DNA of 64,000 nt from an uncultured Saprospiraceae bacterium (lineage in GTDB: Bacteria; Bacteroidota; Bacteroidia; Chitinophagales; Saprospiraceae). Location of the stretch: assembly GCA_938007965.1 (NCBI GenBank), contig CALLMH010000023.1:45944-109943 (forward strand). Reading direction: 5' to 3'. This document shows positions 1 to 9,637 of this stretch, in pieces. Every line of letters begins with the position of its first letter. Position 1 is the stretch's first letter. A program made the translations under genes and the position numbers. The notes under the pieces are model-generated. The model did no database searches. It was not told the origin of the DNA and worked only from the letters and a program-made list of their open reading frames with translations.

Positions 1-712
1 TCACTTCACCCCATTCTGGGCTCAAAAAATCAGGCGTATTAAATGGAATTTCATTTCCTGATTGATCAATAAATACATCAAGTGTCAGTTGCTGCCATCT
101 ATTTGGGTCTTGTATATTTGGGTTGCCTGAAGAAGCCATTACCAATGGAGGATTAACAGGCACATAATACTGATTCGTGTATGCCATCAACTCATTAGAT
201 CCATCTTGAAATCCATAGTTTATCATTTGAAAAGCTATATAGTTTCCAAGTGCGGCAGCATTACCATTACTATAATCAAAACTGGTAAATGATCTATCAT
301 AGCCTAGATTATTCATCATGATATTGAGTCTTAATCTTGCATTGAATCCCTCTGCCGAATTAGAAAATCTATTTGTAAGCAGTCTGTACATCGCAAAACT
401 GATCGCCTCATCCAATTGGTCAGAAGAATCATCATCCCATTCGAAGTTATCGAAATCAAAATCGAAGCCGTCTACGACATTACCTACAAAATACGGCTGA
501 GCTTCATCATCTGATAGTGCCCATATATCATACATCATAGCAGATGTGTGCCATAGATTACGCGCATGTACAGTAGGTCTTGCAAAGTCGTTCCTGATGG
601 ATTCTAGAAGAATTTCATTCCAATCATGAGCAATGGTAGTGTTCTGAGCGGATATATTCGCTGAGAATAAAACACTTATAATTAATATAAAACATGTAAT
701 AAATTGACGCAT
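1..712 (-). CDS. Haloperoxidase-like secreted protein (3' part beyond window)
   Basis: An open frame of 237 codons runs from an ATG at 712 off the left edge, so only the N-terminal part is visible. It starts with a signal peptide (hydrophobic residues about 5-22, then ISAQ). After it comes a helical region with 'RNDFARPTVHARNLWHTSA' and 'MYDIWA', which I recall from the N-terminal half of vanadium-dependent haloperoxidase-like (PAP2-superfamily) proteins of Bacteroidota. The catalytic phosphatase-like residues would lie in the missing part, so enzyme activity cannot be judged. Acidic stretches rich in Asp follow at about residues 80-100. The gene stands alone, downstream of groEL on the same strand but separated by a terminator and about 700 bases. 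The reading frame is clear; the family call is moderate. Confidence 0.6.
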   Translation of the reverse strand, partial: MRQFITCFILIISVLFSANISAQNTTIAHDWNEILLESIRNDFARPTVHARNLWHTSAMMYDIWALSDDEAQPYFVGNVVDGFDFDFDNFEWDDDSSDQLDEAISFAMYRLLTNRFSNSAEGFNARLRLNIMMNNLGYDRSFTSFDYSNGNAAALGNYIAFQMINYGFQDGSNELMAYTNQYYVPVNPPLVMASSGNPNIQDPNRWQQLTLDVFIDQSGNEIPFNTPDFLSPEWGEV

Positions 713-1328
713 AAGTAGTTTGTATCAGATGTATTTACAATATTGTCTTCTATGCTTTCCATAATTTACGCTTTCATTCTAGATTTTACTAGATCGCTTG
801 AATGTCCTGCTTTGTCAATTTTTAGTATGACCTTGACAAACCAAAATATTAGAATCCGAGAAATTACCAACAGAAATGCATATTCTTATATAATTACCTT
901 TAATGCAAAAATAATAAATAGAATCATAAAATATCCGCTAAACGACAGTTAAAGTCAATTTTGATATTAAATAGTCATAGCATACATATTCGATTGTTTC
1001 ACAACGAAGTAATTTAAAAACTAGATTCAAAAATGATTTGTAATTGTCCCATAGACGTGTATGGGATTTAAAACTTGAGATTCGAGATAAGAGCTGTTTT
1101 CTAGATTCATAACCATCAGCTAACGAGAAGCCTTTGGCCTGATGCTCAAGAAAGAGCAGACAAATTGTGTTTCAACTGACCTAAAAATAAATTGAAATTA
1201 TGTTCTTAAATCTAATTCAGCTCGCTAAGAGAATATATTTCATAGAAGTCCAATCAGGATGCAAAACATCTACTCAAAAGGTAACAAAGATATAGAAGTA
1301 ACACTAAGATGTACATGGGCAATGGACC
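713..1328. other. Intergenic region, no convincing gene
   Basis: This gap holds only short open frames without recognisable motifs or a plausible start site. I see no tRNA and no complete TAnnTTTG/TTG promoter for the leftward haloperoxidase-like gene; TACATCTG just upstream of its start is one base away from a -7 box. Confidence 0.5.
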
Positions 1329-1364
1329 AAAAAAGACCCCACAAAAATTTAATTCTGTGGAGTC
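1329..1364 (-). terminator. Rho-independent terminator of groES-groEL
   Basis: Read on the minus strand, a 9-base-pair stem (GACTCCACA with TGTGGGGTC, one G-U pair) encloses a 12-base AT-rich loop and is followed directly by six T. It lies about 65 bases after the groEL stop codon and fits an intrinsic terminator for that operon. Confidence 0.85.
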
Positions 1365-1430
1365 TATTATATTCTAGAAATCTCGATTACAAAGAATCTC
1401 GACATCTTAAAATTTCAGCTTTGCCGATTT

Positions 1431-3083
<1,653 letters not shown>

Positions 3084-3164
3084 TTAATAATAAATGTGGA
3101 ATCTATAAAGACTCCAAGATTCAAGAAATAGAAGTAAGCTACCTTCAAGCAGCTTATTTTGTTC

Positions 3165-3428
3165 TTAGATGATTACCAAGATATCGTCTTCTCTCATAAT
3201 GAGATATTCTTTTCCTTTGTAACTGATCTCTTGTCCAGCATACTTACCGTACAATACTGTATCACCTTTTTTTACAGTCATTTTTACACCGTCTTTTCCT
3301 GGACCTACTGCAACGATTTCTCCTTTTTGAGGCTTTTCTTTTACAGTGTCAGGTATGATAATTCCACCCGCTGTTTTTTCTTCTGCAGCTGCAGCTTTTA
3401 CTACTACTCTATCATTGATTGGCTTCAT
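3165..3428 (-). CDS. groS: 10 kDa co-chaperonin GroES
   Basis: This is the GroES co-chaperonin, the heptameric lid that caps GroEL. At 87 residues it is a little shorter than the common 92-97. The start '[11 protein letters not shown]', the mobile-loop segment '[13 protein letters not shown]' and the C-terminal '[16 protein letters not shown]' are intact. It is the first gene of the groES-groEL operon. No CIRCE element (TTAGCACTC-N9-GAGTGCTAA) is seen upstream; an inverted repeat at 3544-3589 is the only symmetrical site noticed. Confidence 0.98.
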   Translation of the reverse strand: MKPINDRVVVKAAAAEEKTAGGIIIPDTVKEKPQKGEIVAVGPGKDGVKMTVKKGDTVLYGKYAGQEISYKGKEYLIMREDDILVII

Positions 3429-3543
3429 AGATAAAATGTGTTTTATATTGATTAAAGAAATTTATTTTTACGGTTGTCTTATTGCAGAATTAGTGCCACA
3501 CATCTTTTTACTGTCATTATTGCCGAGAACAGGATAATTAAGC

Positions 3544-3589
3544 GACAACAACAGCCATATAGCGCATCAGGACAATAAAGATTGTTGTC
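3544..3589. promoter_or_regulatory. Inverted repeat upstream of groES (possible operator)
   Basis: GACAACAA (3544-3551) and TTGTTGTC (3582-3589) are perfect reverse complements separated by 30 bases. A further ACAAT/ATTGT pair lies inside the right half. The position upstream of groES suggests a regulator-binding site, but the spacing is long for a classical operator and no regulator is known to me for it. Confidence 0.3.
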
Positions 3590-3881
3590 ATTTTGTCATA
3601 TGTAAATTCACCCCTGTTTTATATATCTTGATGCTTGGTAGAAATCAAAAAAGCAAAAACCTTAGAATAGCCAGATACAATGACGGTATACCTATCGATC
3701 TGCGACTATCTAACTCCGAATGAAAACAAGCTATTCTTGACTTCTTATTGACATTATCGTCCATGCTTTGATCGTGATAATTTGCTAAATTGCCAGAATC
3801 GTATATTTCCAAAAATCATTTTATCAGCTTTACACTATAATTCATTTTTATGTTTGTGTACTTTGTCATGCACACATGATG

Positions 3882-3889
3882 TATATTTG
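3882..3889 (+). promoter_or_regulatory. Candidate -7 box for glycan operon
   Basis: TATATTTG matches the Bacteroidota -7 consensus TAnnTTTG. A TTTG lies upstream, but the gap is 16 bases rather than the usual 19-21, so the -33 element is weak. It would place the transcript start about 55-60 bases before the first glycosyltransferase. Confidence 0.4.
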
Positions 3890-3953
3890 TATGTCGATGT
3901 AGAGAAATATTCATCTATGTTTTTAATACGCAACTAATAAGAAAATAGAAAAA

Positions 3954-5060
3954 TTGCATATCGCTATCACTACATTATGGTTTCCTCATGATAAAAATCC
4001 GCTCTATGGTATTTTCATTCATACCCAAGCGCAGGCACTCGCCAAACATGCAGAAGTAACTGTATTGGTAACTCGAAGAAAACTAATCCCCTATCACAAG
4101 AAATATAAAGTAGGAAAAGTAAACGTAGTAGAGCGAGGAGGGCCATATCTGCCAAACACAAGCGAATCTCGACTTGATAATTGGTCGAAATATTACGAAA
4201 AAATGTTTGATGAAGTCAATAAAGAAAAAAAGATAGATCTCATCCACTGTCACGACTATATAGCGCTATATCCTACGCGGAAAATCAATAAAAAAAATAA
4301 CATACCATATATAGTAACGATTCATAATACTGATTTCCTACGAGGGACGGTAGGCGATTGGAGATCATCGTATATCTCTGATGCATTCCTCAATAGTGAA
4401 AAAGTAATTGCCGTCGGCGAAACTCTAAAACAAAAATTATATGACTATACTCATGAAGATCAGATAGTGAACATTCCAAATATCGTAGATACAGAACTGT
4501 TCTCTTATCATACACCAGCACCTACGCCTCCATTCAAGTTTCTATATGTAGGAATCTATGAAGAAAGAAAGAGGGTAATGCAAATGATCAAAGCATTCCA
4601 CAAGCTGGATAGAGAAAATAGTCAGTTAACTTTTATAGGGTATGGTTCATTAGAAAAGCAAATGAAGAGCTATATCAACAAACACAACCTGCAAAACCGA
4701 GTACACGTCATAGCTCCAAAATCTAATGATGAATTGCCTATGTACTACCAATCTCATCACTGCTATATATCTATATCTACTTGGGAGACATTTGGGATCA
4801 CGGTAGCTGAAGCCATGAGCTGCGGATTACATATACTATACAGTAGGTCGGGAGGACCAGAGCACTTCGTAGCTCCTGAAGGTTGTATGCTCGTAGAAGA
4901 TGTAACCCCCTCAGCATTGGCAATGCAGATGCAAGAGATGATATCTAACTATGATCCGAAGAAATCAGTGCACATAAGAAATCATGTAGAGCAAAACTTG
5001 TCATCTGAGTATGTAATAGATAAGCTCTTGGAGATCTATAGTAAAATCATAAAAAACTAA
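3954..5060 (+). CDS. Glycosyltransferase family 4 (GT-B)
   Basis: This 368-residue protein has the two-domain GT-B layout of GT4 transferases, which move a sugar from a nucleotide-sugar to a growing glycan at the cytoplasmic membrane face. The N-terminal domain opens with 'HIAITTLWFPHDKNPLYG', the acceptor domain has 'LIHCHDY', and the C-terminal donor domain has 'FLYVGIYEERKRV' and the EX7E motif 'ETFGITVAEA'. The start is TTG: an in-frame stop at 3924-3926 leaves no ATG upstream and the protein begins where the family normally does. It is the first gene of a three-gene plus-strand operon with two methyltransferases, so a role in surface polysaccharide or O-antigen-like glycan is likely. The donor sugar is unknown. 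Confidence 0.93.
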   Translation: MHIAITTLWFPHDKNPLYGIFIHTQAQALAKHAEVTVLVTRRKLIPYHKKYKVGKVNVVERGGPYLPNTSESRLDNWSKYYEKMFDEVNKEKKIDLIHCHDYIALYPTRKINKKNNIPYIVTIHNTDFLRGTVGDWRSSYISDAFLNSEKVIAVGETLKQKLYDYTHEDQIVNIPNIVDTELFSYHTPAPTPPFKFLYVGIYEERKRVMQMIKAFHKLDRENSQLTFIGYGSLEKQMKSYINKHNLQNRVHVIAPKSNDELPMYYQSHHCYISISTWETFGITVAEAMSCGLHILYSRSGGPEHFVAPEGCMLVEDVTPSALAMQMQEMISNYDPKKSVHIRNHVEQNLSSEYVIDKLLEIYSKIIKN

Positions 5061-5068
5061 ATTAAGTA

Positions 5069-5875
5069 TTGAATAATAAGTTGTCTAAAATATCGAGCAT
5101 ATTGAATAGGTTACATTTTTGTATGAGCGTTCCAGCTTCTATTATGCAAGGTGTATTACTATTTAGAAATTATTCGAAATTTAGTATTGCAATAAGAAAA
5201 GGTAGTAGAGGAAAAAAAATATTACAATCTCAACATGTATATAAGATTAAAATAAAAATGGAAAGCGGCAATCCGCTTATCCATTATAGGATCCAGGATG
5301 TTCCTTTGATATTTGAGATTTTTCAAAATAAAATTTATAACATAAAGCGTGTCACACAAAATCGAGGACATATAATTGATCTCGGTGCCAACATAGGCCT
5401 GACATCTTTGTATTTCTCAGGAGTATATGGCTCTACTAATCCAATAATCAGTGTCGAACCATCTAGACAAAACAACAAGTTACTAGAACTTAATCTTGAT
5501 CTATATACCCATATCACGACTATACCGACGGCAGTTAGCAATACAGACGGGGTCGCATCTTTTTATGATGATGGACTGGGATACAATTCCAAATTAGACG
5601 ATAGTGGTGATTCGACGTATGAGATATCGACAATCAGCATGGCTACCTTGATATCTAATCAAAAGATAGAAGAAATTGAAGTTCTAAAAATAGACATAGA
5701 GGGTGCAGAAGAGGTACTCTTCGAAGGTGATATTGATTGGTTGAGAATCGTAAAAAACGTCATCATAGAGATACATAATCCAGATTTTGTAGACACTCTT
5801 GCACAGGTACTTATGCACTACGGCTTGAAATTCGTAGAAAAAAGAGATTCCGTATATTTATACTCAAAGAGATAA
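5069..5875 (+). CDS. FkbM family SAM-dependent methyltransferase
   Basis: This 268-residue protein carries the FkbM methyltransferase domain. The SAM-binding glycine motif 'IIDLGANIGLTSLYFSGVYG' lies in the middle, followed by an acidic 'SVEPSRQN' strand and the family signature 'VLKIDIEGAEEVLFEGD' near the C-terminus. FkbM proteins O-methylate sugars or polyketides; beside a GT4 gene a sugar O-methyl transfer is the likely job. The start is TTG, 8 bases after the previous stop codon; an internal ATG at about residue 19 is an alternative. It is followed three bases later by another methyltransferase gene. Confidence 0.9.
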   Translation: MNNKLSKISSILNRLHFCMSVPASIMQGVLLFRNYSKFSIAIRKGSRGKKILQSQHVYKIKIKMESGNPLIHYRIQDVPLIFEIFQNKIYNIKRVTQNRGHIIDLGANIGLTSLYFSGVYGSTNPIISVEPSRQNNKLLELNLDLYTHITTIPTAVSNTDGVASFYDDGLGYNSKLDDSGDSTYEISTISMATLISNQKIEEIEVLKIDIEGAEEVLFEGDIDWLRIVKNVIIEIHNPDFVDTLAQVLMHYGLKFVEKRDSVYLYSKR

Positions 5876-5878
5876 TAG

Positions 5879-6619
5879 ATGACCAATAAAGATCAATGGA
5901 AAGCAAATAAATTCGTCTTCAAAAAAGGGAAATTAATCGCTTCTCGGGATACTCGTCAAGTAGGTGTTGCCTCTAGACTGATTGCGGATCGGGTTGCTCA
6001 TTTTTATGATTTGAATATTCCGAAATATGCAAAAGGCCACCTCTTAGACCTTGGATGTGGACAAGTACCACTCTATGAAGCTTACAAGAAATACATCACC
6101 GAGAATACTTGTATAGACTGGGAAAATGCACTAGAAGAAAATCAATTTATCGACAAATACTGCGATCTCAATCACCCGCTTCATCTTGCCAGTAGTCAAT
6201 ATGATACCATCATCTTATCTGATGTCCTAGAGCATATCCAAAAACCTCAACTCTTATGGGAGGAAATGTACAGAGTGATGAAAACTGATGGCACATTGCT
6301 GCTTAATGTACCATTTTACTATTGGATACATGCTGACCCATATGATTACTTCAGATATACTAAATATGCGCTGCGTGCGATGGCCGAAGAAGTAGGATTT
6401 GATATCATAAGTATCGAAACCGTAGGTGGATGCCCTGAGATTCTAGCTGATATCATTTCGAAATTGATCGTGACGATTCCATTAATAGGGAAATTCTCCG
6501 CCAAGATTATTCAATACATAACCTCATTATTTATCCGAACGAAAGTCGGAGCAAAAGTATCTCTCCGGACTGCGAACAGATTTCCTCTGGGCTATGCCAT
6601 GGTTGCGAAAAAGAGATAG
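5879..6619 (+). CDS. Class I SAM-dependent methyltransferase (type 11)
   Basis: This 246-residue protein is a Methyltransf_11-type enzyme. Motif I reads 'LLDLGCGQVPLYEAYKKY', the post-I acidic residue is in 'CIDWEN', and 'DTIILSDVLEHIQKPQLLWE' with 'VMKTDGTLLLNVPFYYWIH' are motifs II and III. The 'DPYDYFRYTKYALR' stretch is typical of the family members found in polysaccharide gene clusters. It begins three bases after the FkbM gene and ends 20 bases from the convergent epimerase-like gene. The substrate is not given by the sequence; a glycan or lipid-linked sugar is inferred. Confidence 0.88.
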   Translation: MTNKDQWKANKFVFKKGKLIASRDTRQVGVASRLIADRVAHFYDLNIPKYAKGHLLDLGCGQVPLYEAYKKYITENTCIDWENALEENQFIDKYCDLNHPLHLASSQYDTIILSDVLEHIQKPQLLWEEMYRVMKTDGTLLLNVPFYYWIHADPYDYFRYTKYALRAMAEEVGFDIISIETVGGCPEILADIISKLIVTIPLIGKFSAKIIQYITSLFIRTKVGAKVSLRTANRFPLGYAMVAKKR

Positions 6620-6639
6620 ATACTTAACCTGATGATTTA

Positions 6640-7557
6640 CTATTCCATTATTTTCTTGAAGGTATCCATATTTTTATGTTCACTTAGGTGATTTATGATC
6701 GGTTGTAACTCTTGGACATTAGTGACTTTGTATAGATGCTCAAATTGATACTTCATCACACCCCAGTAATTGACATTTGAGATGTCCCAATGATACATTG
6801 AGTATAAGTAGTCATCTCCATACCTGAAGTGCGGAAGCCAAGCCAATAAGGTAATCAACCCATCCTCTAATGACTTACGAATCTGATAATCCTCCTCAAA
6901 TGATAGGTATTCGGCCGCTGCGATCAGTACGAATACAAATCCATTGAGCACCATCGAAGGTTTGGCAGTATCGTATTCTTCTACCCAGCACTTTATGGCA
7001 TCTGAGCTTATCATGACTCCACCTTTATTTCTAGGGTTGAGACAGGGTAGTAATGCACTCTTACTCCACCCTAGATACTTAGTATCCTGAGTTACATGAA
7101 AGACTCTCAAGAAAAAAGAAGAAACCTTCGCCTGTATGATACCTGAGATAACATCTCCTTCTAGATCAAACTTACTATAGCCTCCTTTGACTATAAAATG
7201 AGGTAAGCCATCCACATATCGAGCTTGCTTACCGATATTGGTTACATATTGTATCAATATACGCTCATCCATCTGTCCTTCATTCATCATATCATTGTAG
7301 TCTATAATAGCATACATCACGTCTATGATAAACTGTCTCCTCTTGCCATAATGCTTGCGAGCTTTCTTCATGTCAAAATACGCAAAACTATGATACACCT
7401 CAGAGAATGAGACCTCGTACGTTGGCAATTCAGGATAAACCACTTTATCCTTCAATATTTTATAGGGATATTTTCCGTACTTCGACCGCAGACGCATCGC
7501 CTTCGCCTTGATACGAATCGAATTAAATATATAACTGGGGATTAAAAATCTATTCAT
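6640..7557 (-). CDS. D-glucuronyl C5-epimerase family protein
   Basis: This 305-residue protein resembles the C-terminal catalytic domain of D-glucuronyl C5-epimerases, which invert C5 of glucuronic acid within heparosan-like polymers. The supporting motifs are 'WVEEYDTAKPSMVLNGFVF' at residues 191-209 (family pattern EYP..PS.VLNG), 'DLEGDVISGIIQAKVSSFFL' at 131-150, and the tyrosine/histidine-rich 'YSMYHWDISNVNYWGVMKYQ' near 252-271. No signal peptide is seen, so it may act inside the cell on a lipid-linked glycan. It is the last gene of a four-gene minus-strand operon and overlaps the GT-C gene by ATGA. The family call is by motif memory; activity on uronic acid is inference. Confidence 0.7.
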   Translation of the reverse strand: MNRFLIPSYIFNSIRIKAKAMRLRSKYGKYPYKILKDKVVYPELPTYEVSFSEVYHSFAYFDMKKARKHYGKRRQFIIDVMYAIIDYNDMMNEGQMDERILIQYVTNIGKQARYVDGLPHFIVKGGYSKFDLEGDVISGIIQAKVSSFFLRVFHVTQDTKYLGWSKSALLPCLNPRNKGGVMISSDAIKCWVEEYDTAKPSMVLNGFVFVLIAAAEYLSFEEDYQIRKSLEDGLITLLAWLPHFRYGDDYLYSMYHWDISNVNYWGVMKYQFEHLYKVTNVQELQPIINHLSEHKNMDTFKKIME

Positions 7558-8978
7558 CTTTTTAGTTTCAGTCTTACCATCTGTAAATCATTCTTTATCA
7601 ATATAGAGTCAGACTCAATTACAGAATATCTACGAAGTCCGATATCCAAATAGTCGGTTATTTTGTCTGTATTTGATTGTTTCTCCGCATTGGTAGTATT
7701 GAGCGTATGAAGAGTCGTAACCGATTCCACACTATCAAATACTGTAGTCATATAATTACGATCTGCCAATCTAGAGATGTCCGTCTGCATCTTAAATGAG
7801 CCATAGAATGGATTTACATATCGAATGACATTCGTCCATCCAGAATGATCAAACATGACTAACCCACCATCGTAGTTTTCATATATTTTATTGGCTACTG
7901 AGGCATGAAGGCTAGCTTCCCTATGCATATATATCTGCACTCCGATGCTTACTGCAAATACTACCCCATAAAAAGAATAAATCAACCATACGGGAAGCGC
8001 TACATCTCTAAAAAACCACCCTATCGAGATTACATAAAACGGAAGGATCGGCAATAAGAATCTACTCATCACTATCGTACCTGTCAACGGACCACTGTAG
8101 GCGATCGCATTGTATCCATATAGCAAGTAAAGAAGCAAAAAGGCCAAAATAGATAGCAATATCGGATATCTGTACCTCCCTTTATATAGCATCAAAAACA
8201 CCACACCTAATGGCATCAACACTACAGTCAGTAGGGCGTATAGTACGAAATTATCCAATACGTTTTGAAACGAAAACCCCGCCCCGAGGATATAATAAAA
8301 TGGATCATCATACGCCCACCAAGCTGAGATCAATCTAGGTAAGAACCCAATAATCCCGCCTAATGCATAATATACAAACCATCGCCTATCTTGAATAAAA
8401 TGGATCAAACAAATACCTCCCAAAAGCAAAACATTGGTCTCTCGAAACCAAAATGAAAACGCAGCAATAAATGTCAAAAAAAACCACTTCTTCGCCGACT
8501 CTTCTCGACCAAACAATAAATAAATAAACAAACATACAAGTCCCAAACTCGGCATCCCGCTCATAAATGAATGAGCAAAAATCAAGGTCGCTGGATAAAG
8601 AAGCGCAAGTCCAATGCATGGTATAAATAGCCCTTCTCTGCGAAGCGACTTATATAATAGTGTCATACTACCAAGCAATAAAAATAGGCTGCCTAAAAAT
8701 GCCCATTTTATGCCGAAGCATTTGGTCCATAGTGCTATCCAAAATGCATTGCCCATGGTGTAATGGCTATTTTTGTATTCGAAATATTCATTGGTAAATG
8801 GATCTACGTATCCAAGATATGGTATACCATCTTGGATCGCTAAAGCCGAATTAATATACGTATATTCATCAGAGATTAGCCCTCCTTGAGGAAGGGTAAA
8901 TAAATACACTATCCCCGTCACCAAGAGTAGCCCGTAGAATAATATGTCATTCATCTTATAGGATAATCCACTTTTCAT
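7554..8978 (-). CDS. Polytopic GT-C (GT39/ArnT-like) glycosyltransferase
   Basis: This 474-residue protein has many hydrophobic segments (roughly ten or more) through about residue 350 and a soluble C-terminal tail. Directly after the first membrane segment it has 'GGLISDEYTYINSALAIQDG', matching the conserved acidic 'DE' in the first periplasmic loop of GT-C enzymes, which use polyprenyl-phosphate sugars as donors. It therefore probably adds a sugar on the outer face of the inner membrane. It overlaps both neighbours by 4 bases (ATGA), which suggests translational coupling with the PHP and C5-epimerase genes. Donor and acceptor are unknown. Confidence 0.75.
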   Translation of the reverse strand: MKSGLSYKMNDILFYGLLLVTGIVYLFTLPQGGLISDEYTYINSALAIQDGIPYLGYVDPFTNEYFEYKNSHYTMGNAFWIALWTKCFGIKWAFLGSLFLLLGSMTLLYKSLRREGLFIPCIGLALLYPATLIFAHSFMSGMPSLGLVCLFIYLLFGREESAKKWFFLTFIAAFSFWFRETNVLLLGGICLIHFIQDRRWFVYYALGGIIGFLPRLISAWWAYDDPFYYILGAGFSFQNVLDNFVLYALLTVVLMPLGVVFLMLYKGRYRYPILLSILAFLLLYLLYGYNAIAYSGPLTGTIVMSRFLLPILPFYVISIGWFFRDVALPVWLIYSFYGVVFAVSIGVQIYMHREASLHASVANKIYENYDGGLVMFDHSGWTNVIRYVNPFYGSFKMQTDISRLADRNYMTTVFDSVESVTTLHTLNTTNAEKQSNTDKITDYLDIGLRRYSVIESDSILIKNDLQMVRLKLKR

Positions 8979-9637
8979 TTACCGCTTAATAACCGTTTGA
9001 TGAGGAATATCGTTGATTGTATGATGATCATTGGTTTACCCATTTTGTACGCTTTGATATATTGACTGAGCGTCTGATCATATTTTCTTGCTGACTTTAG
9101 CTTACGAGTGCCTATTGGTGTATGAGACTCATATTCGATATCTGTTTCCGCATTACCAATCTCATCATATAGATGTGCATCACTACCCGCTACCATAGGT
9201 TTTCCATACTTCTGAGCGAGTATAATGGCAAGTTCATTATTAACGTCACTGGCTCTTGCATTGATTACTTCTATGTAGTCGATTTTATCAAAATCCACCA
9301 AACTGAGATCGTGATCTACGTAAGGATGGACTAGTATTGTCTGACCTCCTTGAGCATGAATCTCATCGCATACCGCGGCGAATTCTCGACTTTTTATTTC
9401 TTCAGATATGTGTATTCCTGTGATATCTCCCGCAGTGGTTCTGATCTCTGCACCTACTATGACTTCAAAATTAGGATCAGTATTGAGCGCTTTCGTTTCT
9501 AATCCACCAGCGACTGTGTTATGATCACAGATTACTACCCCATTGAGACCTTTCTTTTTTGCAATTTGCAATATTTTGGCTGGTTTCATCATGCTATCAT
9601 AGGAGTGATGCGTATGTATGTGAAAATCATATCTCAT
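8975..9637 (-). CDS. PHP domain phosphoesterase
   Basis: This protein has the metal-binding motifs of the PHP (polymerase and histidinol phosphatase) superfamily: 'DFHIHTHHS' at the N-terminus, 'VVICDHNT' near residue 35, 'TILVHPY' in the middle and 'VAGSDAH' near the C-terminus. Such proteins hydrolyse phosphate esters. I chose the ATG at 9637, which gives an ATGA overlap with the ATP-grasp gene like the other junctions of this operon; a GTG three codons upstream (9646) is also possible. The pairing with an ATP-grasp enzyme and glycan genes suggests a role in preparing or trimming a phosphorylated glycan precursor, which is inference. Confidence 0.85.
   Translation of the reverse strand: MRYDFHIHTHHSYDSMMKPAKILQIAKKKGLNGVVICDHNTVAGGLETKALNTDPNFEVIVGAEIRTTAGDITGIHISEEIKSREFAAVCDEIHAQGGQTILVHPYVDHDLSLVDFDKIDYIEVINARASDVNNELAIILAQKYGKPMVAGSDAHLYDEIGNAETDIEYESHTPIGTRKLKSARKYDQTLSQYIKAYKMGKPMIIIQSTIFLIKRLLSGK

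Larger units (their letters stand above)
3429..3953. other. Divergent intergenic region groES / glycosyltransferase
   Basis: This gap separates groES (minus) from the glycan operon (plus). No gene is seen. It holds an 8-base inverted repeat (GACAACAA at 3544-3551, TTGTTGTC at 3582-3589) about 115 bases upstream of groES and a candidate promoter box for the plus-strand operon at 3882-3889. The central part is AT-rich without other structure I can support. Confidence 0.5.

Noticed and set aside
3429..3600. CIRCE heat-shock operator upstream of groES
   Set aside because: The sequence TTAGCACTC-N9-GAGTGCTAA is absent; 'TTAGTGCCAC' near 3490 is only a chance resemblance.
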